Origin: Spirochaetaceae bacterium
Lineage (GTDB): Bacteria > Spirochaetota > Spirochaetia > Treponematales > Breznakiellaceae
NCBI GenBank assembly: GCA_031267955.1
Contig: JAIRYB010000185.1
Location: forward strand, 1-5,493
Direction: 5' to 3'
Length of the DNA stretch: 5,493 nt
Shown here: piece by piece, positions 1 to 5,493 of the stretch
Layout of the letters: every line of letters begins with the position of its first letter
How positions within the stretch are numbered: the stretch's first letter is position 1
Made by a program: the position numbers and the translations under genes
Notes under the pieces: model-generated
Told to the model about the DNA's origin: nothing
Seen by the model: only the letters and a program-made list of their open reading frames with translations
Database searches by the model: none

Positions 1-152
1 TTTATCCGGAACCGATTCTCCTTTTCGCTTTAAATTCGATGGTTAAGAAAAGCGGCTCCCTCTGATGATATATGATTCCTAACCCGCGGTTTTAAACGCG
101 ATTTTTAAAAATTGGATTATTTAACTAAAAGTGTAACATATCTTCCTTAAAG

Positions 153-182
153 ATTATACCCCCTCATTCGAAATATTTTCAG
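153..182 (-). promoter_or_regulatory. Predicted sigma70-type promoter reading leftward out of the window
   Basis: On the minus strand a perfect -10 hexamer TATAAT (158 to 153) is preceded, after an 18-bp spacer, by CTGAAA (182 to 177), a four-of-six match to the -35 consensus. It lies just past the tkt terminator, in AT-rich DNA. It would start a transcript near position 146 that runs off the left edge with a leader of at least about 145 nt. No start codon follows at a usable distance from the only Shine-Dalgarno-like site (AGGAG, 22 to 18), so the gene served lies outside the window. The rest of 1-220 shows no credible ORF, only short AT-rich dyads and a 5-bp GGCGC/GCGCC stem at 217-231. Confidence 0.5.
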
Positions 183-220
183 TTTCTTTCGTAAATTCTT
201 TAAAAAACAAGCCCCCGGCG

Positions 221-360
221 CTTGCCGCGCCTTACGTGTAAATCCTCAAAAAATCACCGAATAGGCGATTTTTTACCCTGCAAACTGCGTAAGGAGCCCT
301 TTTATCGTGGTTTTTGCGGCACGAAGCGGCGCAAAAACCTACAAGTGCAACAGGCTCCTA
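221..360 (+). repeat. Dispersed intergenic repeat, copy A (about 140 bp)
   Basis: This stretch matches 5201-5340 in the same orientation without a gap. By eye, 241-360 differs from its partner at 7 of 120 positions, and all seven differences are transitions. The outer 20 bp (221-240) is more diverged, and similarity fades before 221 and after about 364. The unit contains two inverted repeats: an A-tract/T-tract hairpin at 248-274, and a 10-bp stem GGTTTTTGCG (309-318) pairing with 330-339 around an 11-nt loop that can form a further small GC stem. No ORF is conserved between the copies. The right end of this copy includes the tkt stop codon (358-360). It resembles a dispersed bidirectional-terminator or MITE-like intergenic element. 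No transposase and no target-site duplication can be seen. Confidence 0.85.
248..274 (-). terminator. Intrinsic terminator-like hairpin downstream of tkt
   Basis: Six A residues (248-253) and TCACC pair across the loop GAATA with GGCGA and six T residues (269-274), an 11-bp stem with one imperfect pair. Read on the minus strand it lies about 85 nt past the tkt stop and ends in a run of six U, the classic Rho-independent shape. The one imperfect pair (256/266) is a G-U wobble in the minus-strand RNA but an A-C mismatch in the plus-strand RNA. Termination is therefore best supported for the tkt transcript, though the A/T-flanked stem could work in both directions. Confidence 0.7.
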
Positions 361-2328
361 GCGCCCGATAATAGCCGCCAGAGCCGCCGCTGTAAGGCCC
401 AGCTCTTCGGCGACTTTCGCGGCCGGACCGGATTCGCCGAAGCGTTCCACCGAGAGGATGTCTTCCCGCCTGGCCCAGTGTTCCCAGCCCTGGCGGACGC
501 CCGCCTCGGCAACTACCACCCGGACGCCCGGCGGCACGACCGCTTCCTGCGCGGCCTTATCCTGGCTTTCGAAAAGTTCCCGGCTTACCACGGAAACAAC
601 CTGTACTTTTTTGCCGCTCAGGGCCGCCGCCTCAAGGGCCAGGGCCACTTCGGAACCGGTAGCCAGGACCACCGCATCGGGCTTTTCTGCCTTTTTAACA
701 ATGTACGCGCCGGTCCTGAATGTACGCTTCCAGTCCGGATCATCCTTGGGGTATACGGCAAGGTTCTGCCGGGTCAGGGCCAGCGCCGTGGGGCCGTCCT
801 GCCGTTCCAGGGCAAAGGCCCAGGCTTCGGCTGTTTCCTCGGGATCGCCGGGGCGCAGCACCCGGGTATTGGGGATAGCCCGCAGACTCGCCAGGTGTTC
901 CACAGGCTGATGGGTAGGCCCGTCTTCGCCTACAAAGATCGAGTCGTGGGTGAACACGTAAACCACCGGCTGTTTCATCAGCGCGGAAAGCCGCAGGGCC
1001 GGGCGCAGGTAGTCGGCAAAGGCCATAAAGGTAGCGCAGAACGCCCGCAGCCCGCCGTGGAGCTGGATACCGTTGGAAATGGCGGCCATGGCAAATTCCC
1101 GGATGCCGTAGTGGATATAGCGCCCGGCCCTATTGGCGGGGGTGTAGGTCCCGGCATCGGCGGGAAGCCCGACCGCGTTCGGCCCCTTAAGATCGGCCGA
1201 ACCGCCCACAAGGTTCAGGTTCGCCGCAGCCAGGGCCTGGAGCGCCTTGTTCCCCGCCGTCCGGGTGGCAAGCTTGTCGCCCGGCGCGAAAACGGGCAGA
1301 GCCGCCGCGGCCGGTTTGCCGCGGTAAAAGGCGTCCCATTCCCCGCGCTTTTCCGGGTTTTCCTTTGACCATGCGTCAAATTCGGCCTCCCAGGTTTTCC
1401 GGGCCGCGGACCACTCCTTCCGCTTTGCCGCGAAATAAGCGGCCGCTTCCGGCGCCGTGTAAAATTCCCCGGCCTCGCCCGCGGGAATCCCCAGGGCGGC
1501 CTTGGCCGCGGCAACTTCTTCCGGCCCCAGGGGCGCGCCGTGTATATCCGCGGTATTCTGCTTTTTCGGCGACCCTTTCCCGATAATCGAGGCAAGGATG
1601 ATAAGGCTCGGTTTTCCGGTTTCCGCCTTCGCCTGGGCTGTAAGTTTTGCCATCTCTTCAAAGTCGTACATGGAACCCCTGAGCACCTGCCAGCCGTAAG
1701 CTTCGTAGCGTTTGGCAACGTCTTCGGTAAAGGCAAGATCGGTACTCCCGTCGATGGTAATCTTGTTGGAATCGTAGTACACAATCAGTTTCCCCAGGCC
1801 AAGATAGCCCGCCAGGGAACTCGCCTCCGAGGAGACCCCCTCCTGGAGGCATCCGTCCCCCGCAAGCGCGTAGGTGTAATGGTCCACGATTCTGCGTTTT
1901 TCCGTGTTGAAACGCGCTGCGAGCATGGTTTCCGCGATCGCCATCCCCGCTGCCATGGCGATCCCCTGGCCCAGAGGGCCCGATGTCGCCTCGATCCCCC
2001 GGATCAGCCCGTACTCGGGGTGGCCCGCGCATTTTGAACCGAGCTGCCTGAAATTTTTTATCTCGTCCGGAGAGGCGTCCTGGTAACCCGCCATGCAGAG
2101 CAGGGAGTAGAGGAACATCGATCCGTGCCCGGCTGAAAGCACAAAGCGATCCCGGTCGGGCCATTCGGGATTTTCGCTGTCCTGTTTTAAAAGCTCCCCG
2201 TATAAATACGCCCCCAGCTCCGCCGCCCCCAGGGGCAGCCCCGGATGGCCCGAATTCGCCTTCTGAATCGCGTCCATCGTCAAGCCCCGCACGCTCAGGG
2301 CAATTTTCTCCAGCGCTTTGATGTCCAT
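358..2328 (-). CDS. tkt: Transketolase
   Basis: Thiamine-diphosphate enzyme of the non-oxidative pentose phosphate pathway. It moves two-carbon ketol units between sugar phosphates, for example from xylulose-5-phosphate to ribose-5-phosphate or erythrose-4-phosphate, in the cytoplasm. At 656 residues it has the full length of bacterial transketolases (about 660). Landmarks are SGHPG at 26-30 (His28), GHGS at 67-70 (His68), AGHPE (His103), the cofactor motif GDG at 157-159 with Asp158 and Asn188 as expected Mg ligands, and HGAPLG at 263-268. The pyrimidine domain shows RTAGN (Arg356), GSADL at 376-380, REFAM with the catalytic Glu411, THDSI (His461), GEDGPTHQP (467-475, His473) and TRQNL (Arg520). 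The order is thus the TPP-binding, pyrimidine-binding and C-terminal domains. The ATG is fixed by GGAGG (2340 to 2336), seven bases upstream. The TAG stop lies at the edge of repeat copy A. Every key residue expected for activity is present. Confidence 0.97.
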   Translation of the reverse strand: MDIKALEKIALSVRGLTMDAIQKANSGHPGLPLGAAELGAYLYGELLKQDSENPEWPDRDRFVLSAGHGSMFLYSLLCMAGYQDASPDEIKNFRQLGSKCAGHPEYGLIRGIEATSGPLGQGIAMAAGMAIAETMLAARFNTEKRRIVDHYTYALAGDGCLQEGVSSEASSLAGYLGLGKLIVYYDSNKITIDGSTDLAFTEDVAKRYEAYGWQVLRGSMYDFEEMAKLTAQAKAETGKPSLIILASIIGKGSPKKQNTADIHGAPLGPEEVAAAKAALGIPAGEAGEFYTAPEAAAYFAAKRKEWSAARKTWEAEFDAWSKENPEKRGEWDAFYRGKPAAAALPVFAPGDKLATRTAGNKALQALAAANLNLVGGSADLKGPNAVGLPADAGTYTPANRAGRYIHYGIREFAMAAISNGIQLHGGLRAFCATFMAFADYLRPALRLSALMKQPVVYVFTHDSIFVGEDGPTHQPVEHLASLRAIPNTRVLRPGDPEETAEAWAFALERQDGPTALALTRQNLAVYPKDDPDWKRTFRTGAYIVKKAEKPDAVVLATGSEVALALEAAALSGKKVQVVSVVSRELFESQDKAAQEAVVPPGVRVVVAEAGVRQGWEHWARREDILSVERFGESGPAAKVAEELGLTAAALAAIIGR

Positions 2329-2484
2329 GTCAATGCCTCCGCATTTAATATTTAATATGATATGGCGCTAATCGATTCGTAATACGCGCCGCAACAGAGT
2401 ATCGGTTTAAGATAAAGTTTAGCACAACAGGCGGGCCTTGGCAATTGCCGAATCCGGCCGCCCGGGTTTCGCGCCCGCACGGAC
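2329..2484 (-). promoter_or_regulatory. tkt upstream region with tentative promoter and dyad
   Basis: This is the 156-bp spacer between the EIIA gene and tkt. A weak promoter candidate on the minus strand is TTACGA (2382 to 2377), a 17-bp spacer, then CATATT (2359 to 2354), with three and four of six consensus matches. The AT-rich run at 2343-2358 repeats ATTTAATAT. A dyad with arms GGCGC (2364-2368) and GCGCC (2386-2390) spans the spacer and the -35 box and could be an operator or leader hairpin. The tkt ribosome site GGAGG is at 2340-2336. The region suggests tkt has its own start site in addition to possible read-through from the EIIA gene; the promoter assignment is inference. Confidence 0.35.
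2430..2462 (-). terminator. GC-rich imperfect hairpin between the EIIA gene and tkt
   Basis: Outer arms GGCGG (2430-2434) and CCGCC (2458-2462), a further CC/GG pairing (2436-2437 with 2456-2457), and the perfect inner palindrome GGCAATTGCC (2440-2449) form a long interrupted stem 23 bp past the EIIA stop. In the minus-strand RNA it is not followed by a U-run, so it is not a standard intrinsic terminator. It may be a partial terminator, an mRNA-stabilising 3' structure for the EIIA message, or a protein site. Confidence 0.35.
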
Positions 2485-2976
2485 TCAGCGCCAGGCCTGT
2501 TCCGATTCGGCGATAAGGCGGACTATTTTTTCCGGGGGCGCGCGTTCCAGCAAAAGTTTGCGGAAGCCCTCCTGCTGGCAGAAATAGTTTATCCGGGACA
2601 GGATGCGCAGATGCGTCTTCGGCGATGCCGAGACGATAAAGATGGCGGAGTGTACCTTTTCCCTGTCCAGGGCGTTCCAGTCGGCCGGCTGTTCGAAAAA
2701 GCCGATTGCCACGAACTGGTGCGCGCTGTCCGTTATCAGGGGGTTGCGGGGATGCGGCAGGGCTATGCCCCGGCCAATCGCCGTATTCATCAGGTCCTCC
2801 CGTTCCAGCGCCGCCTTGAGAAGCAGTTCCCGGTCAATCGCGGCGTCCGTCTCCGGCGGCAGTTTCAAGCCGGCGATCAGGCTGCCCATCTGTTCCCGCA
2901 CACCGGACCCGGCCACGCGGTAATATACGCCGCCCCGGCCAAGCAGCGCGGCAAGTGTTTCATCGGTATTATCCAT
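2485..2976 (-). CDS. PTS EIIA type-2 domain protein (PtsN/EIIA-Ntr-like)
   Basis: A single PTS EIIA type-2 domain of 163 residues, close to the usual length of about 150-160 for stand-alone PtsN proteins. EIIA receives a phosphate from HPr on a histidine; the expected acceptor is His75 in the motif GRGIALPHPRNP (68-79). Other family marks are the helix DRELLLKAALERE (48-60) leading into the active-site strand, and SPKTHLRILSRI (118-129) with its conserved histidine (His122). There is no signal peptide, membrane segment, EIIB or EIIC nearby, so a regulatory role is more likely than sugar uptake. Treponemes are known to carry EI, HPr and PtsN homologues without permeases. AGGAGGG (2990 to 2984) sits seven bases before the ATG, inside the 20-bp gap after the 701-residue gene, which points to co-transcription. 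A transport EIIA of the fructose/mannitol class is the main alternative. Confidence 0.9.
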   Translation of the reverse strand: MDNTDETLAALLGRGGVYYRVAGSGVREQMGSLIAGLKLPPETDAAIDRELLLKAALEREDLMNTAIGRGIALPHPRNPLITDSAHQFVAIGFFEQPADWNALDREKVHSAIFIVSASPKTHLRILSRINYFCQQEGFRKLLLERAPPEKIVRLIAESEQAWR

Positions 2977-2996
2977 AATTTGTCCCTCCTGAAATT

Positions 2997-5102
2997 TTAA
3001 TCCGGGGAAATTTCCGCCAGGCGCCGGTTCAGTTCCGCCATATCAAACGCCGCCGGATCGTACGCTTCCGCGCCGTCCTTTTTCAGGGACGCGAGGAATT
3101 TCCTGAATCCCATCGGCCCGTCCAGGGATGCCGGCGGCGGGGCGCCTTCTCCCGCGACGCAGCGTATGGGCGCGGCGGCCCCGCCTCCCGCCGGAAAAAC
3201 AAGAATCGAATCCCCGTTCGTGCTGAAAAACAGTATCTTTACCGTCCACCTGTTCCCGTATTCGTACAGCAGCTCGTTTACCCCCCGGCCGCGCATATCC
3301 TCAAGGCTGCTGCCGGGATAGGGGGCCTTGTCCGCCGGGCCGCGCCGGTTTGTCCCGGCCGATCTGGCTACCGAATAGCGGTACTGCGCCGGCGTGGCCT
3401 CGCAGAGCGCGAAATTCGGCGGCCGGGGTTTCCTGGCGCGCGGGGCGGGATTCCCGCCGCCCCCGTACTCCTCCGGGTCTTTGTCCCAGCCGAACAGCAT
3501 CTGTATTACCCGGTGCAGCGTGGAAAGCTTGCACGAGGCGGGGAGGACAACCCGCCGCCATATATCCGTACCCCCCAGGCTGATCTGGAGTGTTTCGCCG
3601 ATATTCTGACGGGAAGATACCGGGCTGTCTTTTTTTACCACCGAAAGGTTGTTCCGCCTGAAACTGTCCAGGGCGTCGTCGATTCGTTCTTTAATCTCCT
3701 CGTAGGTTTCAATCATGCTGTCCAGGGAATTGTCGATCGTGTCCAATTCCGAATCGTCGGGAAGCTCGTCTATATCAAGGTCTTCCATGACCATGGCGGC
3801 ATGGCTTTGGATCTGGGAAAGCACGACAAAGGTATGTTTGGGGAACCACGACGAATCCGCCCCGCTTTGGAGGAGCCGGACCGAAAGATCGATTACCGCG
3901 GTGTGCAGTTCCCCGACGCGCTGGCGTATAGGCCCCATCGCCTTATCGGTAAAAACATTGTACCCGGCCTTGAATCCCTCCAGGACTTCGCGCACGTATT
4001 CCGCCAGTATTTTCTTTGTCATCCGCCTGTCTATTGTACGGGGGACGATTCTCTCAACGATGCGGCCTATATCCGTATCGTTCCTGAAAAGCGCGTCCCG
4101 CACGTATGACTGGATGACAAATTCCGAAACAGGCACCCCTGCCTGGCAGAGCAGTTCTTCAATGTAGGTACGGTCGCTCACCGTCTGCGCGCCCTCAAGA
4201 GTATCCCTGTCGGGAATTTCCTTTCCCGCGAACCAGAACCGGGTTTCGATACCGTAAGCCGCCGTCTCGATAGTTTCGGTTTTTTCGTAGAGGTATTCTT
4301 CAAGCGAATAGGCGGGGACTTCCCGCATCCTCTTGCCCCCGTACCAGTAGGCGTAGGCTATCTGCTCGTCCGTGGAAGAGCCGGGGCCAAGCTGTTCGAA
4401 TGAATCGCGGAACCCCATTTCGGCGGCCTCGAACCACGCGTAGAGTTCCGCCTGGGACCACTTGTCCTTGTCGATTTTTTTCAGATCGAAAGCGCCGGCT
4501 TTCCAGTCCCTGGTACGGACCACAAAACGGTCGCCCGGGACAAACGCGGATTCCCGGTAGACATTGCGCATATCCAGGGTATGGATCGATACTTCCGGCG
4601 GGTCTTCGTAGGGATCGCTGTTAAAGGCGTTTTCGTTTTCCGGGTTGTCCCTGGCCACATACTGGGGGGCGTATTCCTCCCCAAGAATGGTGTAGAAAGG
4701 ATAGAAATCCTCCGGGGGGCCTTCCGTGGTGGTTGCGGGGACAGGTTTCCCCTTCCAGTAAAAACGGAACTCGTGCGGCATAACAGCCGGATTCGCGAAC
4801 GGCGCGCAGCGGTGCCCCGGTATCAGGATGCCGTTCTGTATTTCCAGGCGGCTCGGGGTAATCGCGAATTCCAGAGGCTCAAAGCAGCCCCGCCTGGAAA
4901 CCCAGGTATTTTCGCCCAGCTTAAAGGCGATATTCCGCGAGTTGATCAGGGCCGCGATTTCCGCCGCCAGCCGGTTCCCTTTCCGGAAATCCGATTTATG
5001 GGGGGCAATCATCCGTATAAAAGACACCGCGCTGTCCAGGGTAAAAGGTTCCGTAACATTTTCGAGAAATTCGTAAAGCGCGTCTTCCTGGCTAGTCGTC
5101 AT
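2997..5102 (-). CDS. Large protein with C-terminal pRiA4b ORF-3-like domain
   Basis: The biochemical function is unknown. Residues about 504-697 match the plasmid pRiA4b ORF-3 family: LQISLGGTDIWRRVVLP, then LSTLHRVIQMLFGWD (526-540), PIRCVAGEGAPPP (645-657), GPMGFRKFL (662-670), and the ending DPAAFDMAELNRRL. The domain is degenerate. The usual His-rich segment after GWD is replaced by a Gly/Pro/Arg-rich insert (about 546-600), and the usual DFGDxWxH is reduced to YEYGNRWTVKI (613-623). Residues 1-70 look like a winged helix, with a helix at EDALYEFL and a basic strand ending in NTWVSRR; this is inferred from pattern only. Residues 71-500 are unrecognised and include an acidic, helical, possibly coiled-coil stretch (437-482). 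No signal peptide or membrane segment is seen. The ATG at 5102 is the first possible start, because TGA lies in frame three codons upstream; the Shine-Dalgarno is weak. It is the first gene of a likely operon with the EIIA gene. Confidence 0.88.
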   Translation of the reverse strand: MTTSQEDALYEFLENVTEPFTLDSAVSFIRMIAPHKSDFRKGNRLAAEIAALINSRNIAFKLGENTWVSRRGCFEPLEFAITPSRLEIQNGILIPGHRCAPFANPAVMPHEFRFYWKGKPVPATTTEGPPEDFYPFYTILGEEYAPQYVARDNPENENAFNSDPYEDPPEVSIHTLDMRNVYRESAFVPGDRFVVRTRDWKAGAFDLKKIDKDKWSQAELYAWFEAAEMGFRDSFEQLGPGSSTDEQIAYAYWYGGKRMREVPAYSLEEYLYEKTETIETAAYGIETRFWFAGKEIPDRDTLEGAQTVSDRTYIEELLCQAGVPVSEFVIQSYVRDALFRNDTDIGRIVERIVPRTIDRRMTKKILAEYVREVLEGFKAGYNVFTDKAMGPIRQRVGELHTAVIDLSVRLLQSGADSSWFPKHTFVVLSQIQSHAAMVMEDLDIDELPDDSELDTIDNSLDSMIETYEEIKERIDDALDSFRRNNLSVVKKDSPVSSRQNIGETLQISLGGTDIWRRVVLPASCKLSTLHRVIQMLFGWDKDPEEYGGGGNPAPRARKPRPPNFALCEATPAQYRYSVARSAGTNRRGPADKAPYPGSSLEDMRGRGVNELLYEYGNRWTVKILFFSTNGDSILVFPAGGGAAAPIRCVAGEGAPPPASLDGPMGFRKFLASLKKDGAEAYDPAAFDMAELNRRLAEISPD

Positions 5103-5112
5103 GAATACTCAC

Positions 5113-5141
5113 ACTATGCCCGAAAGATCGCTATCTGGCAA
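5113..5141 (-). promoter_or_regulatory. Predicted promoter of the 701-residue gene; near-leaderless start
   Basis: On the minus strand TTGCCA (5141 to 5136, five of six matches to the -35 consensus), a 17-bp spacer and CATAGT (5118 to 5113, four of six matches to the -10) form a well-spaced sigma70-type promoter. Only ten bases separate the -10 box from the ATG at 5102, so transcription would begin within a few bases of the start codon. This agrees with the lack of a good Shine-Dalgarno (only GTGAG nearby). Confidence 0.5.
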
Positions 5142-5143
5142 GC

Positions 5144-5155
5144 CGGGGAACCCCG
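5144..5155. promoter_or_regulatory. Dyad just upstream of the -35 box
   Basis: CGGGGAACCCCG is a 5-bp inverted repeat around a two-base centre. It lies two bases upstream of the predicted -35 of the 701-residue gene, where an activator or repressor could bind. In RNA the two-base loop is too tight for a stable hairpin, so a DNA site is the likelier reading. No regulator can be named. Confidence 0.25.
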
Positions 5156-5200
5156 CTCCGTTAACAGTGAGAAGCGAACAATAAGCATTTTTTCCAGCGG

Positions 5201-5340
5201 TTTGTTGCGCTTCGCGTTTAAATCCTTAAAAAATCGCCGAATAGGCGATTTTTTACCCTGCAAACTGCGTAAGGAACCCTTTCATCGTGGTTTTTGCGGC
5301 ACGAAGCGGCGCAAAAACCCACAAGCGCAACAGGCTCCCA
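5201..5340 (+). repeat. Dispersed intergenic repeat, copy B (about 140 bp)
   Basis: Partner of 221-360, same orientation, offset exactly 4980 bp with no gap in the alignment. The core 5221-5340 matches at 113 of 120 positions by eye. It carries the same two inverted repeats: the A/T-flanked hairpin (5228-5254) and the GGTTTTTGCG stem (5289-5298 with 5310-5319). Here it lies about 100 bp upstream of the 701-residue gene rather than directly after a gene. After 5340 the sequence turns into a different palindrome-rich stretch. Confidence 0.85.
5228..5254 (-). terminator. Bidirectional terminator-like hairpin in repeat copy B
   Basis: A perfect 11-bp stem: AAAAAATCGCC (5228-5238), loop GAATA, then its exact reverse complement ending in six T. 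Compared with copy A the base at 5236 is G, which restores full Watson-Crick pairing on both strands. Read on the minus strand it would stop transcripts entering from the right edge before the promoter at 5141-5113. Read on the plus strand it also ends in a T-run. Confidence 0.65.
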
Positions 5341-5371
5341 GGGCATCGGCTTTTACTTTTTTGAATCAGCT

Positions 5372-5493
5372 ATGGGCGCATTTTTGCATGCCCCAGCACG
5401 CAAAAACCGGGCTTTCCGCTCCAATTCCTCAGAATTGCTCCGCAATTCTTGCGGGATTTCCGCTGCAATCCCTTGCGCAGAAGAAATATCTGG
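5372..5493 (+). repeat. Palindrome-rich repeat region at the right edge, incomplete
   Basis: A 20-mer beginning GGGCTTTCCGCT at 5409 recurs at 5453 with 17 of 20 bases the same, 44 bp apart. Between and around the copies are nested inverted repeats: CAATTC/GAATTG (5422-5427 and 5432-5437), AGAATTGC/GCAATTCT around TCC (5431-5449), GGGATT/AATCCC (5453-5472), and TTTTTGC/GCAAAAA (5381-5406). One plus-strand frame is open from an ATG at 5372 to the window edge (40 codons, beginning MGAFLHAP), but it has no ribosome site and is built from the repeats, so it is probably not a gene. I read the region as the start of a second intergenic repeat family that continues beyond the window. Confidence 0.5.

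Noticed and set aside
18..22. AGGAG (minus strand) as the ribosome site of a gene beginning inside the window.
   Set aside because: No ATG, GTG or TTG occurs on the minus strand between it and the window edge, so the spacing would be too long.
221..360. Integron attC site or cassette boundary, suggested by paired stem-loop repeats around a gene block.
   Set aside because: No GTTRRRY/RYYYAAC core pair is visible, the enclosed block is 5 kb with a housekeeping gene, and no integrase is seen. The hairpin has a terminator's A/T-tract shape.
307..1368. A 353-codon plus-strand open frame opposite tkt, starting in repeat copy A.
   Set aside because: It lies wholly antisense to a clear full-length transketolase. 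Its composition is rich in Arg, Gly and Pro, as expected from the GC-rich opposite strand, it has no recognisable domain, and its start falls in a non-coding repeat.
2603..3000. Plus-strand frames opposite the EIIA gene.
   Set aside because: The minus-strand frame carries the EIIA active-site motif and a strong ribosome site; the plus-strand frames have neither.
3513..4167. Two overlapping plus-strand open frames (198 and 150 codons) opposite the 701-residue gene.
   Set aside because: They are antisense shadows with no recognisable motifs or ribosome sites, and the minus-strand gene is continuous with a recognisable C-terminal domain.
221..5340. Composite transposon with the repeats as insertion-sequence ends.
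   Set aside because: The repeats are too short and carry no transposase. No terminal inverted repeats between copies or target-site duplications can be found.
5372..5493. Small plus-strand gene starting MGAFLHAP and running off the edge.
   Set aside because: It has no ribosome site, the whole frame is made of nested palindromes and a duplicated 20-mer, and it starts in non-coding repeat-flanking DNA.

Overview
The window holds three complete genes, all on the minus strand and read right to left: a 701-residue protein with a C-terminal pRiA4b ORF-3-like domain (5102 to 2997), a small PtsN/EIIA-Ntr-type phosphotransferase protein (2976 to 2485) and transketolase (2328 to 358). Coding DNA is GC-rich and the spacers at the left edge are AT-rich. 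The transketolase sequence, an EIIA-type protein with no permease beside it, and the intergenic repeats together suggest a spirochaete, most likely a Treponema of the higher-GC gut type. This placement rests on protein resemblance recalled from memory, with moderate confidence.

Layout, left to right. Positions 1-220 are AT-rich and non-coding, with a good minus-strand sigma70-type promoter firing out of the left edge. Positions 221-360 are copy A of a ~140-bp repeat that carries a bidirectional terminator-like hairpin and ends on the transketolase stop codon. Then come tkt, a 156-bp spacer with a GC-rich hairpin and a tentative tkt promoter, the EIIA gene, a 20-bp gap, and the 701-residue gene. 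Its predicted promoter leaves almost no 5' leader. Copy B of the repeat is at 5201-5340, in the same orientation and offset by exactly 4980 bp. The right edge (5372-5493) is palindrome-rich and contains a duplicated 20-mer, probably part of a second dispersed repeat family.

How the parts may work together. The 701-residue gene and the EIIA gene look like one transcription unit: the second gene's ribosome site sits in the 20-bp gap. EIIA-Ntr proteins without permeases act as phosphorylation-dependent regulators, so the large partner, which begins with a possible winged-helix domain, could be a target or output of that signal. Transketolase may be read partly by read-through and partly from its own promoter. 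The matched repeats insulate the three-gene block with a terminator on each side. No RNA gene, CRISPR array, transposase or integrase was found.
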